A stretch of 62,000 nucleotides of DNA from Phoronis australis (GCA_002633005.1 NMRA01000073.1:405791-467790); one strand, 5' to 3'; positions 11,548-22,356 are shown, counted from the first letter of the stretch. Program-made: numbers and translations. Notes: generated by a model not told the origin, from the letters alone.

Positions 11548-12282
11548 TTCTGCAGTGCATATTAACTTGGGCCTTCTTGTATAAAGGTTTAAATAGGAGT
11601 ACTTCTTTATGCCTGATTAAAAATATTTTGTATTTTATTTAACTTGCAGATGGCATCTTAATTTCGTATTGATATGTTTCAATCTGGTCAAATTTAACAT
11701 TCTGTTAAGTCTTTTTAAAAGTTTATACTGCTTGGGCCTGAGTTCTTATGAAGACTCTGTGTTGAGAGACATCTTCTTCAACTTACATTAAATTCTTAGA
11801 CAGTTGAAAGAAATGCATTGTTACAGTAAATGTTAAAATTGCTTTAAATTCCAGTGCTCTATATTCCATAGCTTGATTAACATTCAGCTTTTCACTGAAA
11901 TGTTTAGGGTTAATTATTTGCCAGTTCGATGTTCATTTAGGCACATAATTGTATCTTAGTTTATTGATTTACATCTCATGTCCTGTGTTTTTCATAGTGC
12001 CCCATGGATCCCTGTTTAAGTATCCTTGAAAATGTTTGTGTTGTATTTTACCAAATGTTTGGCATACTCATAATTCTTGTAGTCATAATTACAGTAAGTT
12101 TGTTGATTTGCTCGTATTTCTCTACTTGATGTCCTGCAATGAAACCTTAATTACTGGAAAGCTCACTTTGCCAACTACTACCCTTATGGAACAATGATCA
12201 ATTTTATTTTTTGTTCCAAACGTAGTTTTGAGTATTTGATATGTAAACTCAGGCTTTGTAATGAGCATTATTTTTTTAGTCT

Positions 12283-12517
12283 AGTATTCATGCGCGCACC
12301 CAGCCAAAATGGGGGGCTCGAATTTGATTCAGGGGTACGTTCAGAGCTATGAATTTTGCTTTCCTGGAATTTTGGTTATTCCTGCCTTTTTAGTGGACTT
12401 TTGTTTTCTACTTTTTTCGATATTGTTGTTTCTACATGGCTGACATTTTTGCCCACCCTATGAAACGGAAAGGGGGTCGTTTGAGCCCCCGAGCCCCCCG
12501 GGTGCGCGCATAGTATT
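12283..12517. mobile_element. Nested MITE, TIR ATGCGCGCACCC
   Basis: Inverted ends ATGCGCGCACCC and GGGTGCGCGCAT bound 12289-12511. They are followed inward by GGGGGGCTCGAA and TTGAGCCCCC, which also pair. The insertion is flanked by the direct repeat AGTATT at 12283-12288 and 12512-12517. This about 223-bp element inserted into the larger transposon. Confidence 0.65.
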
Positions 12518-12898
12518 TATTAAGTCTTAAGCTCTATGGGTGAAGTGTTTGTTTCTCCTCCAGTGTAATGGTAATGTTAGCAGTTTTCATGAAAGTCACT
12601 ACGCGAGGCTTGCCACAAATTTACGTATTCAAGGTCATAATACGATATTTGCATCTTTGAAAGTTATCTACTGTGTAAATAGTTTATTTTTATGATTTAC
12701 TTCATCATTTACCATTTTTGGTATTCATCGTTTCTGGTATTGATATGCTTTAATAAAATGCTTAAAGAACACAGGAATGCCTTTAATGACATACTGCATG
12801 CTGTGCATATCCTGATGTACAATCGGAGCATTGTTGTCGCCACCAGTTGGATGGGTGGCCCTGACTGTTCTTAACATGTTCTCGACTGTTTACCAACG

Positions 12899-13035
12899 TG
12901 GAACCTACCTGCGACTTTTTAACCACGTGCGTTTTCCGATTGCTCCCATAGATGACATACTGATTTAATCGTTAAATCAGTACATGTATGTCCTCTATGG
13001 GAGCAAGCGGGAAAACCAGGTGGCTGAAAAGTTGA
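12899..13035. repeat. Long imperfect hairpin near right end of the transposon
   Basis: The core TGCTCCCATAGA ... TACTGATTTAA, a 3-base TCG loop, then TTAAATCAGTA ... TCTATGGGAGCA forms a near-perfect stem at 12941-13005. Weaker pairing extends outward: ACCACGTGCGTTTTCC with GGAAAACCAGGTGG. The whole folds into arms of about 65 bases. It may be a nested fold-back MITE or a transposase-binding structure. Confidence 0.65.
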
Positions 13036-13480
13036 AGGTCGGTGCGACGTTGGCAAACGGTCGCCTCTAAGTTGGTGCGACGTTGGCAAACGGTCGCCTC
13101 TAAGTTGGTGCGACGTTGGCAAACAGTTGCCTCTTAGTTGGTGCAACGTTGGCGAACAGCCGCCTCTACGTTGGTCCGACGTCGGTAAACAATCGCTTGC
13201 AGGGTGGCGGGACGTTGATAAGTGGTTGGAATTGAATCGGCGCGACGTCGGTAAAGGGTCGTATTTCCGCCGTCGGGCCCAGGTCGTACCGTCGTCGGTT
13301 ATTAGTCGGCAGTCGGACCAACGTCGGGTCATCGGCGGCCCGACTGCGACGTTCTTCCGACGTTGTTACAACGTTCATCCGATGGACAAAATCACGTTGG
13401 TCCGACGTCAGACACCAACGTTGGCCCGACGTAACGTGAGTCGTCGGACCGACGTTGGACCACCGACAGCATGCTATCTG
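13030..13480 (+). repeat. Right subterminal array, 33-bp unit plus CCGACGTCGG motifs
   Basis: A unit of 33 bp (AAGTTGGTGCGACGTTGGCA plus AACGGTCGCCTCT) repeats about four to five times between 13040 and 13200 with increasing divergence outward. It is followed by irregular CCGACGTCGG, CCAACGTTGG and CCGACGTTG motifs up to the terminal inverted repeat. The long open frames on both strands here (169 and 137 codons) arise from the CpG-rich tandem repeat and are not genes. Confidence 0.8.
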
Positions 13481-13504
13481 GGTAGCTACTCGCTAACGGG
13501 CAAT

Positions 13505-13575
13505 TGCCTATTAGCTGAATGGTTAACACGCTTGCCGGTTTTATGGTGGTCGCTGGTTCGATTCGGCTATTACTA
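13505..13575 (+). repeat. tRNA-like SINE fragment
   Basis: An A-box-like TAGCTGAATGG at 13512-13522 and a B box GGTTCGATTC at 13555-13564 lie at tRNA-like spacing. The acceptor arms do not pair, so it is not a functional tRNA. It is best read as the head of a tRNA-derived SINE or a tRNA pseudogene, immediately outside the right end of the transposon. Confidence 0.45.
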
Positions 13576-14322
13576 CACTCCTATCTCTATGTCCCCCCAT
13601 CTCAATTTTCCGTGTTACAATGTCGGAATTTTATAGGCCTTCGATAAAAGTCAATTGTTGACTCCCCCATTAATGTTGTACAGAGTTGTTGCAAAATATA
13701 CAACATAAAAAACAAGCAAAGTTGAAGATTATCGCACGATGCGTCCATCAAATCACCGCACTTAGGCCTACCTCACCACGTGCAATGACAGCATGTACCG
13801 TCCTAGGCAGGTGCAATCAATAACACGTCGGCACCTGAAATCACAGCACTTAGCATCTACCATCACAGCACTTTCTGCACGTGTAATCTAAGGCACTTCC
13901 GCATCTACATGCTGTAATTTACAGTTGTGAGCAAGTTATCCACAACAAGAGTAGAGAAGGCCACGGCATACTAAGATTAAGAAATACCTGACCGTTCCGT
14001 CCATGCAACAATATATCCGTCCATGCACGTCGGATTACCAATCGGATTGGAAATGCGGTGTAAGCTGCATTGGTTGGTGGAACAACTGAAAGCCTACAAC
14101 CGGTGACTGGGGTGCAACACAATTTTTGCTGCCTTTAGTGGTGTGTGCTTGTGTCCAGCTTGGCAACTCCGTAACAGTTCTGGCTCACCACATCAGATGT
14201 GATCGAGGAACAGATAAACTCATACCAAGCGTCTGTGCCTAAAGGCTAAACACAGCTCGCGTGTCCGCTTGTGTTCATCTGGTTCTCAGATAACAAGATC
14301 CAAAAATATATCTGTGGTGTTG

Positions 14323-14556
14323 ATTGGCCCATCACACACTAAAACTGTTGAGTAACCAATCACATTTCTTGTTTTGGAAATGTTAACCTTAAAGCCGCGC
14401 CTTTTGGTTGTCAATCACAAATTATCATTCAACCACATAGAATTCAACCAATCAGTGAGCAGCCCGCCAAGCGTCGGTTACGCACTGCATTGGAGTGAGT
14501 GAAGATTACAACATTTTTAAGAATTTTGTGTTAAAGTAGTCGCATTCTTGTGCAAG
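14323..14556 (+). promoter_or_regulatory. Candidate LBR promoter and first non-coding exon
   Basis: Three CCAAT boxes occur (reverse at 14323-14327, forward at 14356-14360 and 14448-14452). A GCCCGCCAAG E2F/Sp1-like site follows at 14462-14471. A stretch then ends in GTGCAAG|GTAGGT, a usable 5' splice site at 14557. The first LBR coding exon (23994) begins with a 3' splice site, so a non-coding exon must exist upstream. An alternative candidate is 22820-22870, with TATGACGTAGA, ATTTGCAT and TATATTA. Neither is proven. Confidence 0.25.
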
Positions 14557-17500
14557 GTAGGTTTCTAAAACAGTCTTAGTCACAATTTTTACAAAATGCC
14601 TCTACGTGAAAGTATTCCGTTGCAATCGGCGCTTCCAGCTTGACGTTAAATTGATTTCAGTTTTCGGTTGTCTCCAAGACTAGACCGCAAGATCAACTCT
14701 GTCGACTGATTTTGTTTGAAGTCTTGTTTCATTCCCCACAACTTAGGGTTTGATTGTCTGAATGATGTTCCACAAATTGAGATTTGTGGTCGAGGCTTTG
14801 CGTGGTATTTGAGCAAAGATTGTAAGATAAATTGCAGCAACACGACTAAAACTTGGTCAACGCAGCCTGTCTCTGGAGCAAGTTCCCCTATCGGGCATTT
14901 CGTATACTATTTTTACTTGGCGAACAGTGCCCCATGTAATTTTCGGAATAAGCCGCCAGTCCAACTTCGGTGTAACAATTGAATAAAAAATTCTCTGGTT
15001 TGTTGGCTTCCCAAAATGGAACAGTTTCAGTGATAGGTGATTAAGGTCCCCACTGTTGAAGAAATTAGTGAAAGAAAGTATTAAGATAAACCAAAAATTG
15101 CCCTAGGTGTCTTTGAACACTCTTTGGCCATGATAACTAGCACTTATCCACAAAATTCTGCCAAGTCACATCGGATTATGTGTTGCATAACTTGATTTTA
15201 TAAATTAGCTTTTTTGATTTGTATTCTACTAGTAGTTGGCGGTACTGCCTAGTTCCAAATTTTGAGCTACGGCAGTAAAAATGAAGGAAAAAGTTGCCTG
15301 TGATGTTGGCGGATGTCTGAAAAAGAAAAGGCGCAAGACTATGCAAAACAAATGGTCTTCACCTTTTAGCTAATCTACGAAATCAACAGAACTAATGGTA
15401 CCGTAATTCTTCATTGTTCCAAAGTGGAAAAATTTTGCTGCATATGTTGACGTATTAGAAAGGTAAAAATATACTTTTTTCTGAATATACCACCGTGAGG
15501 TTTACTTTTGTAATTTTTCACTTACGTCACAGAAAAGTAATTGCCAAAATTGTCATTTTTTAATTTTTAAAGGCCCATTAGTTCACTGCAAATAATAGAA
15601 AATTTACCATATGTTGCTTGAGGACATCTAGGCAGCACAAACCAAGCTAAAGTGACCTAGAATTCTTCTTAATCTTTTTTGTTTGAGAAAAATAAAATTC
15701 AATAGGCTACCATATTGTATGCAAAATCTGTGAAGAGTTGCCATGACAGAAATTCTCTGTATAATGCAAAAATGGCATAAACACACATTTGTAATCCATC
15801 GTGCTTTTTTAAAAAATATTTGTTTAACTTACACTTCCTTGCCTTAGAGGTCATTGTAGTTAAATGCTAAAGTACACCAGCCAATCGAAAATGTTTTGTC
15901 TCTTCCTAATTTACCAATAATACCATCAACTGTTTTAATACAAATTCATCTATTTGATTAGCTGTTGCCTTTCTCCAACCCTTGCTACATCAAAGTTTGT
16001 TTTTTGTGACCCATCATGTCTTGGGTTAAAGGTTCTTACGCTGACAGATATGTTTGACATATGGACCATAAGGTTTATGTGTCATTGATTGCACTGTTGT
16101 TATCATTAAAGTCCATCATCACATTAGTTTGATTTAATTATGTTGGTAAAGTCAGGAGCTACCTGGAAACTACAAAGCTGTTGTATGCGGAGTTGGTGAG
16201 CAATATTGAATCAATGGCAAATATTCATTAGAGGACCAGAAGAAATGTTTCTGAAAGTTGCATTTCACGCTGTTATGCTGACTGAAACGAAAATTGGACC
16301 GGACCTCTCCGACTCCCACTCTCATAATCTTTACCGTGGTATGATTTTATTTTCATTATCGATAACACTGAAATTATCAGTGACTCAAGAAAACGCTTAA
16401 GGATTTTTTGGCCTTGGCCAACCCCTAAGGGTCAGGATTCAAAAAATGGGACATGTGCCGATTGCTCGTGACTCGAGTTGTCAGTTGATTTGACAACAAT
16501 TCAAGATTGGAATTCAATATTGACAGGGTGGAATGCAGCTTTAAATTTTAGATTACATATTCATTAAAAAATAATGTTAAAATTTACGGTGCCATGTACA
16601 ATCTAAACTATCTCGTCCATTTCTATTAAAAATTTGTCTCTTACTCAAAAATGGTCTAATTAAAATGGCTACTGCAATTAATGTCAGACATAGTCTAAAT
16701 TTCCTGTTAAAAAAATCCAGGACATCTGCATTTATTTTTACTGCTACTGTACGATAGTGGTGGAATGTTAAACTAGTCAGTTGGCTTGTGAAAGCGTTGC
16801 AAAACAATCCAACATCAGCTTTTGTTGTCTAATTTAGTTTGCCCGCATGTCCTCTGTGTTTGCGTTGCTGTCTACCTTCTCCTATGAATGTGTTGTCTCT
16901 TTTGTGAAAAACATTTATGTGTCCACTACGTCTACTCCTATGCTTTTTGTGGGGAAATATGTTGATTTTTGCATAGCTGCAGAGAGGAGTGTGTGTTGAA
17001 TAGTTACAGAGACATTCCTATTGTGTGCTAGAAGACAAATATTTGGCCAAATACATTCCAATGAAAAAAGAAAATGTCAACAGCCACAGTTTTCAAAGGG
17101 AAATGTACTTCTGCTGGTGTTCTAAAAATAGCATGCTGGCAGTATATTTTATACCCAATTTGCTCATGACTCCCCCCCCCCTCCCAATCTGCCAATGAAT
17201 GTTATATTATTTGCAACCAGCATGTTTGGTTGAGGTTGAACATGGGTTGCTAGTTTGATGAGCGTTCCAGTTGTCTCAACAGCACATGTCATATATTTAG
17301 TAACAGTTAACAAGCACATCTGCATGGGTTTCATTCATGGTGTTCTAAGAGATCAGTGTTGTGAAACCTTATGCAATCAATACTGGGATTTATTTCTTGG
17401 CATTGTGTAGTGTTTGACTGTCAAGTGCCAATGGCTTTTCAACCAATGGACAATTGATCTTTATTGTACTGTAGAAAGTGTAATTAAGGCTTAGGCTGTT

Positions 17501-18922
17501 ATTTGGACTAGATATGTAATGTTGGGTGACAAGGTGAGATGAGGGGATAACCTTTACAGTTTACAGGTTGCCCAACTCTGGCCAGTAGGTCAGTTTCACA
17601 TATCTTCATTAAAATTTTCATTATTAGCAATATTTGAGTATTTTTCGTTATTTTTGTCTAGGTTTGTTAATTCTTAACATGATTTGACAAAAATTATGGC
17701 CAAAATTATATTTTTTTCTATTTTTTCAGGGCTTATTACCATGATGTAAATGATGAATGTTTAAGTTTAGCGTGCTGAAGTTCAAAATTAAATTCTTTTT
17801 CATTCTGAGAAATAGGACAGACAGTTACGGTATTCAGTATATTTCTCAAACAGTATTACGGTAGCATGCGGAGGTTAATGTCCAATTAAATACAAGACAT
17901 TGAAGAGACTTCCTTGAAAGCCACAGAAAAATGATACAGAGTGTCTGGAAATTTGACTTGTGGGACCAGATGCTAAACTTTTCGCCCATCACTTTTTTGG
18001 TTGTATATCCCTGATATCGCCTATTTGTTAGAAGGGTGACCAAAACAAAATAATAACTTTGCCATTGCCTCATGTTGGAGAAGTTTTGCTGTAATAATAG
18101 AGTAAGAATATTAATCTTCATTTTTGTTGTGAAAGTTGACGAAATTAATTGTCACTTTTCCTCCATATCAGGAAGAGATAACCAGGAAGGGACAACTAGC
18201 TAAACCGCCGTTTTTGGCCTCCATTCCCGGTCTAATTTCAGGACTTAAGTTTCGTTTAAAAGGAAACAGATGATTTTATCAGAGAGATTAAAGCTTTTTC
18301 TATAGAAGGATATCAAAAAACTCACTTTGCAACCTTAAACAGTGGTGTAATTGTACTTTAAAAATATCGACTTCAGAGCACTCAATCGCAACTTCCCACA
18401 CGCAGTCACGGGTATTTAAGCTTTTCCGTCGATGTATAGATGGCGCAGTAGTCAAGTACTCCCTCATTTGCATATCAAATTTGCATGTGGGAGTTCTGAG
18501 ACTCTCGTCAGTTGTTGGTCGAGCGCTTGAGTGGATAAAGCGGTGACCTCCCACTGAGAGCACGCACTGATGAAGATACCACTCGATCGCTTCGCAATCA
18601 GGAGGTGAAAACACTCTCATGACCGCAGTTCTGAATTTCAGCTAAGCAAGCCCTATTTCGAGGAGCGGACTTTGAATTGTTTTCGTCCCCTGACAGTGGA
18701 TTGCAGAGATTAGAATGAGGTCAACATCAAACTTTCTGATGCTACATGTCGTGTTGACAAAAGTTTAAAGTGTCAGAACCATAGAAGGAGCGTGCGGGAT
18801 GTCTATGATTCCTGTTCTTCAGTTGACGAAAACATTGCTATTGGCATAAAGAATGGCCGTGGGAAATTAATTTTGAGGTGGGCACCTGTATCCAAGAATA
18901 AATATTAATACTCTGTAATATC

Positions 18923-19133
18923 TCATCCTCCGCGTTTCGTTTCTTTGACGCTGTTTGAGGTTGCGGTATCGTGAAACAACTCTGTCGGGTGAGAGAAGTT
19001 GGACCGAATAATTGGAATTGGCTGCAGTTCTTCATTTAGAATGCCCGGACTCAACTGTGTCGTTTTCTTGGCAAGTCTCTTGCCTGCCGAATTTTTTCTG
19101 AGCATTGAAGACATCGGCCTTCTCTTGCGCCAA
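18923..19133 (-). other. Unidentified basic open frame
   Basis: The minus strand is open for about 70 codons. It reads VDWRKRRPMSSMLRKNSAGK followed by RLAKKTTQ, a moderately hydrophilic middle, and VKETKRGG before a stop. The Lys/Arg clusters look like a nuclear localisation signal. No family is recognised. It lies just downstream of another coding-like minus-strand frame (19172-19393), so both may be fragments of one decayed gene or transposon. Confidence 0.3.
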
Positions 19134-19171
19134 TCAACTTTTTATCTGCTCAGGCTACAAAAATGTTATGC

Positions 19172-19393
19172 CTAATTTTCTACCATTTTAGCACACTTTG
19201 TGGTTCTGCTACAGTTAGCACTGCCATAATCGTATTTCTTAATTCCGCCACAGTATGCATACTTGGAAGTTAGTTTTGCTAGGTGTTGTTCATCATTAAA
19301 TGCCTCAAATTCCTTGACGCCATGGACATTTCCGTCAACACAAAACGCACCCTTGCCATTCTTAAAAATTCGTATATATGTGCTATAATTGCT
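19172..19393 (-). pseudogene. Coding-like minus-strand fragment, no start codon
   Basis: About 73 codons are open on the minus strand without an initial ATG. They include IFKNGKGAFCVDGNVHGVKE, then FEAFNDEQHLAKLTSKYAYC and GGIKKYDYG...CSRTTKC before a TAG at 19172-19174. The residue mix (balanced charges, several Cys, aromatic pairs) looks like real protein, unlike the shadow ORFs around it. A TTATAG 3'-splice-like site sits at 19383-19388, so it could be an internal or last exon. The family is unknown; a transposase or other repeat-encoded protein is my best guess. Confidence 0.35.
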
Positions 19394-19980
19394 TCAAAGG
19401 ACCGGCAGTAACCGTGGCTGGAATGTCGGTAGCTTCGCGACTAAGTATACAACTAACTCCTGTTGAAATTCTCCATACTTCCAAATTCTTGTTTGCAGGT
19501 GCTGGTAATTGCCTTCAATGGTTTTCATAATAAGAGACTAGAAATGCGAGTTGTCACTGCCTTACATTTTCACTGGCCACCTTGCTACAGTCGACTTGCG
19601 CAATAGCCGAATTAGTGTCCACATTTGTGGTCACGTGCCGGATACAGGCCCATGAGACAAGTTGCAGCAACAAATTCAGTACGAATCTATAAACCCTTTT
19701 ACACGCACAATTAAAGGTGAAAGCAACCTTTTTTCATGTCACTTTTAGCACAAATAAGGTTCGTTGATTATCCCAGACACATTTTTCACTTAATTGCAAC
19801 TTTTCGTAATTTGATTAATTTCTCGTCATCTACTCCGGAAGTGACGTTTGGGGAGGCAAGAGTTTCGCGCCAATTTCTTTTCATTATAGTCTGACTGTGA
19901 GAGCTGTCGAGTGAGTCATTGTTCTACCTCGGTTGTGATCAGTTCGGTCGTCGTTTGCTTTTGTTTACAAGTCAGTCAAC

Positions 19981-20170
19981 ATGCCACGTCTCACACGCGC
20001 TTTGGGTACCTTGCGCCGCTTTCCGAAGGATGACACACTTCGCGTACTTGGCTAGCTCGTTCATGTGAAGAACGCAGCGTTACCCGTCCACGCAACGTAC
20101 AAAGCAGTGGAGGGTTACCGAGTGTGTAGCAAGCATTTTCTGCCGTCAGATTATGACAGATATGCACGCT
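19981..20170 (+). pseudogene. Broken THAP DNA-binding domain
   Basis: The frame opens with ATG at 19981 and reads LRRFPKDDTLRVL, then hits TAG at 20053-20055. The same frame continues with VHVKNAALPVHATYKAVEGY, then RVCSKHFLPSDYDRY, and a second stop near 20170. The F-P-K-D block and the V-C-x-x-H-F signature are the conserved middle and C-terminal parts of THAP (C2CH) domains. The expected N-terminal Cys pair and a central Trp are not intact. Non-functional. Confidence 0.65.
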
Positions 20171-20439
20171 GAATTGATGAAGGTCACTGCAAAACAACGC
20201 CTTAAGAAGGGTACCTTACCGTCGCTGTCGATTCCCGGCAGTGCTCCGTCGCCAACCCCGAGAATTGCGTTTTTGAAGCGAGAAGCCTCGGGAGCTGTGG
20301 CCACTATATACACTGACTGGAGGCACTTCATCTGCTGTCACCCGTGCCTCCGAACGTACCCCATTGCGTGCAATTTCGGAAACTAGCAGTGATTCGCCCT
20401 GTGCTGTTGTCTCTGAGCCCAGAGCGTGTAAGCAGTCCT

Positions 20440-20760
20440 GCAGCGATGTTGAGTAGTGGGAGTGAATACAGGCCCAGTTCGACACCCAGTGAAGAGGACA
20501 GTTCGTCATCCAATGAACAGATCGGTGAGCCTAAGTTTGATAAGTTTATTGTGGACTTGTATTGGAGCTATTTGGAAGGTGCCAGGTGTGTGGCGAGGGA
20601 GTCACACGGAGGGATGCAAGCAATTTGGGTGCTCAGATCACTCTTCAGTGGGAGTCTGTCGCGGGACACTCGGGCAAGTGGGACAGTTCTTACTCTGTAC
20701 GTGAGACAATAATGAGTACACCCCAGTACGCAGCAACAGCGTGGCATGTTGACTGACTCC
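20440..20760 (+). pseudogene. Second coding remnant of the P-like element
   Basis: After an acidic Ser-rich linker (SSGSEYRPSSTPSEEDSSSS), the frame reads EPKFDKFIV. It then shifts by one base into a frame reading LELFGRCQVCGEGVTRRDAS and, further on, ITLQWESVAGHSGKWDSSYS. A CxxC followed by a W....GH...WDSS pattern resembles a zinc-ribbon-like segment found downstream of THAP domains in some transposon-derived proteins (from memory, not searched). The frameshift confirms decay. Confidence 0.45.
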
Positions 20761-21024
20761 TAAGCAAAAGCAAACGACGACCGAACTTATCACAACCGAG
20801 GTAGAACAATGACTGACTCGACTGCTCTCACAGTCAGACTATATGAAAAGAAATTGGCGCGAAATTCTTGCCTTCCAAAACGTCACTTCCGGAGTAGACA
20901 ACGAGTAATCAATTAAATTACGAAAAGCAGTAAATAAGTGAAAAATATGTCTGGGATAATCAACGAACCTTATTTTTGCTAAAAATGACATGAAAAAAGG
21001 TTGCCTTCGCCTTTAAACGCGCAA

Positions 21025-22356
21025 AACTGATACTGTATTTCTTAAACCTTTAATTCAATGCTCAAGCTATACAACGAATGCGTGTTGAAACACAACATTG
21101 ACCTTGGACCAACGATGGACTCCTTGCATCAGGACCTTAGTAAGCGGGGGGAGGGCGAGTGCCACCCCAAAAAAATTGCATGCCTCAGGGTCAAACCATG
21201 GCAACCGACAAAGGTGTGGGGCTGGGGAAAGACAAAAAAGAAAGACTTCGAATACTGATCAGAGCGAAAATTCAAGAGAACATTGACAACTCGGTATCAG
21301 TGTATGGCTTACCATTTGAGGGCCCTGGCCAGGACAATTGTTGGGTCTCCGTTTTTGCAGCATAGGTCGTCTAAGTGCCCTTGAAAATGTGCACTTAATC
21401 ATTCATACATGTATTTCGAAAATTCGAGAAAATTTGTAAAGCAAAAGTTTTTCGGAGCGTATTAATTCAGTCCAAGTTTTCCAGTGGTCCATAGGCGGTG
21501 CACTACAGGGGGGCTGAGGGGGCTTTAGCCCTCACTTTTTTCAGTACTGCGCCTTCTGTAAACCTCCGGCATGACACTACCAACTACTCATGAGGGGAAG
21601 TTGAGATTCCAAATTCATCAAAAACACAAAACATTCGTGCACAGCACAGAAGCTGTCTTGTAAGAAATGGCGATGCGTCACTGAACTTAGTTGAAGCCTG
21701 AAGGCAAAAATTCGATCCATCATCTGACCACCATATCGCAAAGAAGGACCCTAAACGATAACAGGGGTATTTCTTGAATGTGGGGCAGCTCTAAATGCTT
21801 TATTGAATTAAAAACTAGACTAATGAAATTCAAAAATTTACAAACCGTAGATCAAAAAAGAAGTTCAAGTCATTGCTCATAAATTTGGAAAGATTGTCTT
21901 TGCACTTCCTTGATGCTTGTAGTTCCCAGTATTGTGCAATGAATTTAGGTTCTTCTAGACCGAATCGTTTGCTTGCCATTCCCGTGCACACTGCAAAGGC
22001 TGGACACGTTGTGACTCAGTGACGCACCCACGTTAAAAATAAGGTGTAGTCATGCAGTAGAATCCGCGCACACTGATTGACGGGGAAAGAACTTGAACTG
22101 CACTGAGGGGTTGAAGTGTGTGCATTTTTGGGACACGCGTTCATTTTCCCAGCCGCCCTGCAGAAGCTGGACCAGTGGCCGTGTTTCAACAAGGAATTTT
22201 GATACAGCTCTATAGGCCAAGGATTTCGGGATCATATCTTTCCAAAAAATCTTCAGGAAATGACCGTATTAAAATGAACTTTTCCCGAAACTGGGTCAAA
22301 AAACGACCTTGGAGCCAGAACACGGGTATAGGTTCGAGTTAAGCCGCACGTCTCGA
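21025..22356. other. No gene recognised
   Basis: Three overlapping + frames at 21058-21365 are short and motif-free. A GC-rich stretch near 21500-21530 (GGGGGGCTGAGGGGGCTTTA) resembles the ends of common MITEs but no partner was found. Nothing else is supported. Confidence 0.5.

Larger units (their letters stand above)
7440..13484. mobile_element. DNA transposon (~6 kb) with CpG-rich subterminal repeats
   Basis: Perfect 14-bp inverted termini TACCCAGATAGCAT (7440-7453, again at 7654-7667) and ATGCTATCTGGGTA (13471-13484) bound the region. If the outer TA is the target duplication, the true ends are CCCAGATAGCAT. Immediately inside both ends lie tandem arrays built on CCAACGTTGG and CCGACGTCGG palindromes. 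Inside are a GC-rich promoter-like patch, a decayed spliced ORF (10719-11547), nested MITEs at 9301-9672 and 12289-12511, and a long hairpin near 12899-13035. No intact transposase is visible, so the copy is probably non-autonomous. I do not assign a superfamily with confidence. Confidence 0.65.
13576..19170. other. No firm gene; mostly featureless
   Basis: Open frames are short and without motifs. Two items deserve mention: the candidate promoter near 14320-14556 listed separately, and a tRNA-like A-box stretch (TGGTCGAGCGCTTGAGTGG) at 18515-18533 without a clear B box. The homopyrimidine run near 17170-17185 is simple sequence. The rest is probably the 5'-UTR intron of LBR or intergenic DNA. 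Confidence 0.45.
19711..21016. mobile_element. P-element-like remnant with THAP domain
   Basis: Terminal inverted repeats of about 272 bp (19711-19983 and 20745-21016) start TTAAAGG(T/C)GAA(A/G)GCAACC. The flanks ACGCACAA (19703-19710) and ACGCGCAA (21017-21024) form an 8-bp target duplication with one mismatch. P-superfamily elements make 8-bp duplications and encode an N-terminal THAP zinc finger. A degraded THAP reading frame starts at 19981, exactly at the inner edge of the left repeat. The 760-bp interior is too short for a full transposase, so it is an internally deleted, non-autonomous copy. Confidence 0.75.

Noticed and set aside
13127-13636. 169-codon + strand ORF and the 137-codon minus-strand ORF overlapping it
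   Set aside because: Both lie mostly in the CpG-rich tandem array at the right end of the transposon. Their repetitive peptides follow the DNA repeat and have no domain.
18515-18590. tRNA gene or SINE at TGGTCGAGCGCTTGAGTGG
   Set aside because: The A-box-like part is suggestive, but no B box GGTTCGA follows at the expected distance.
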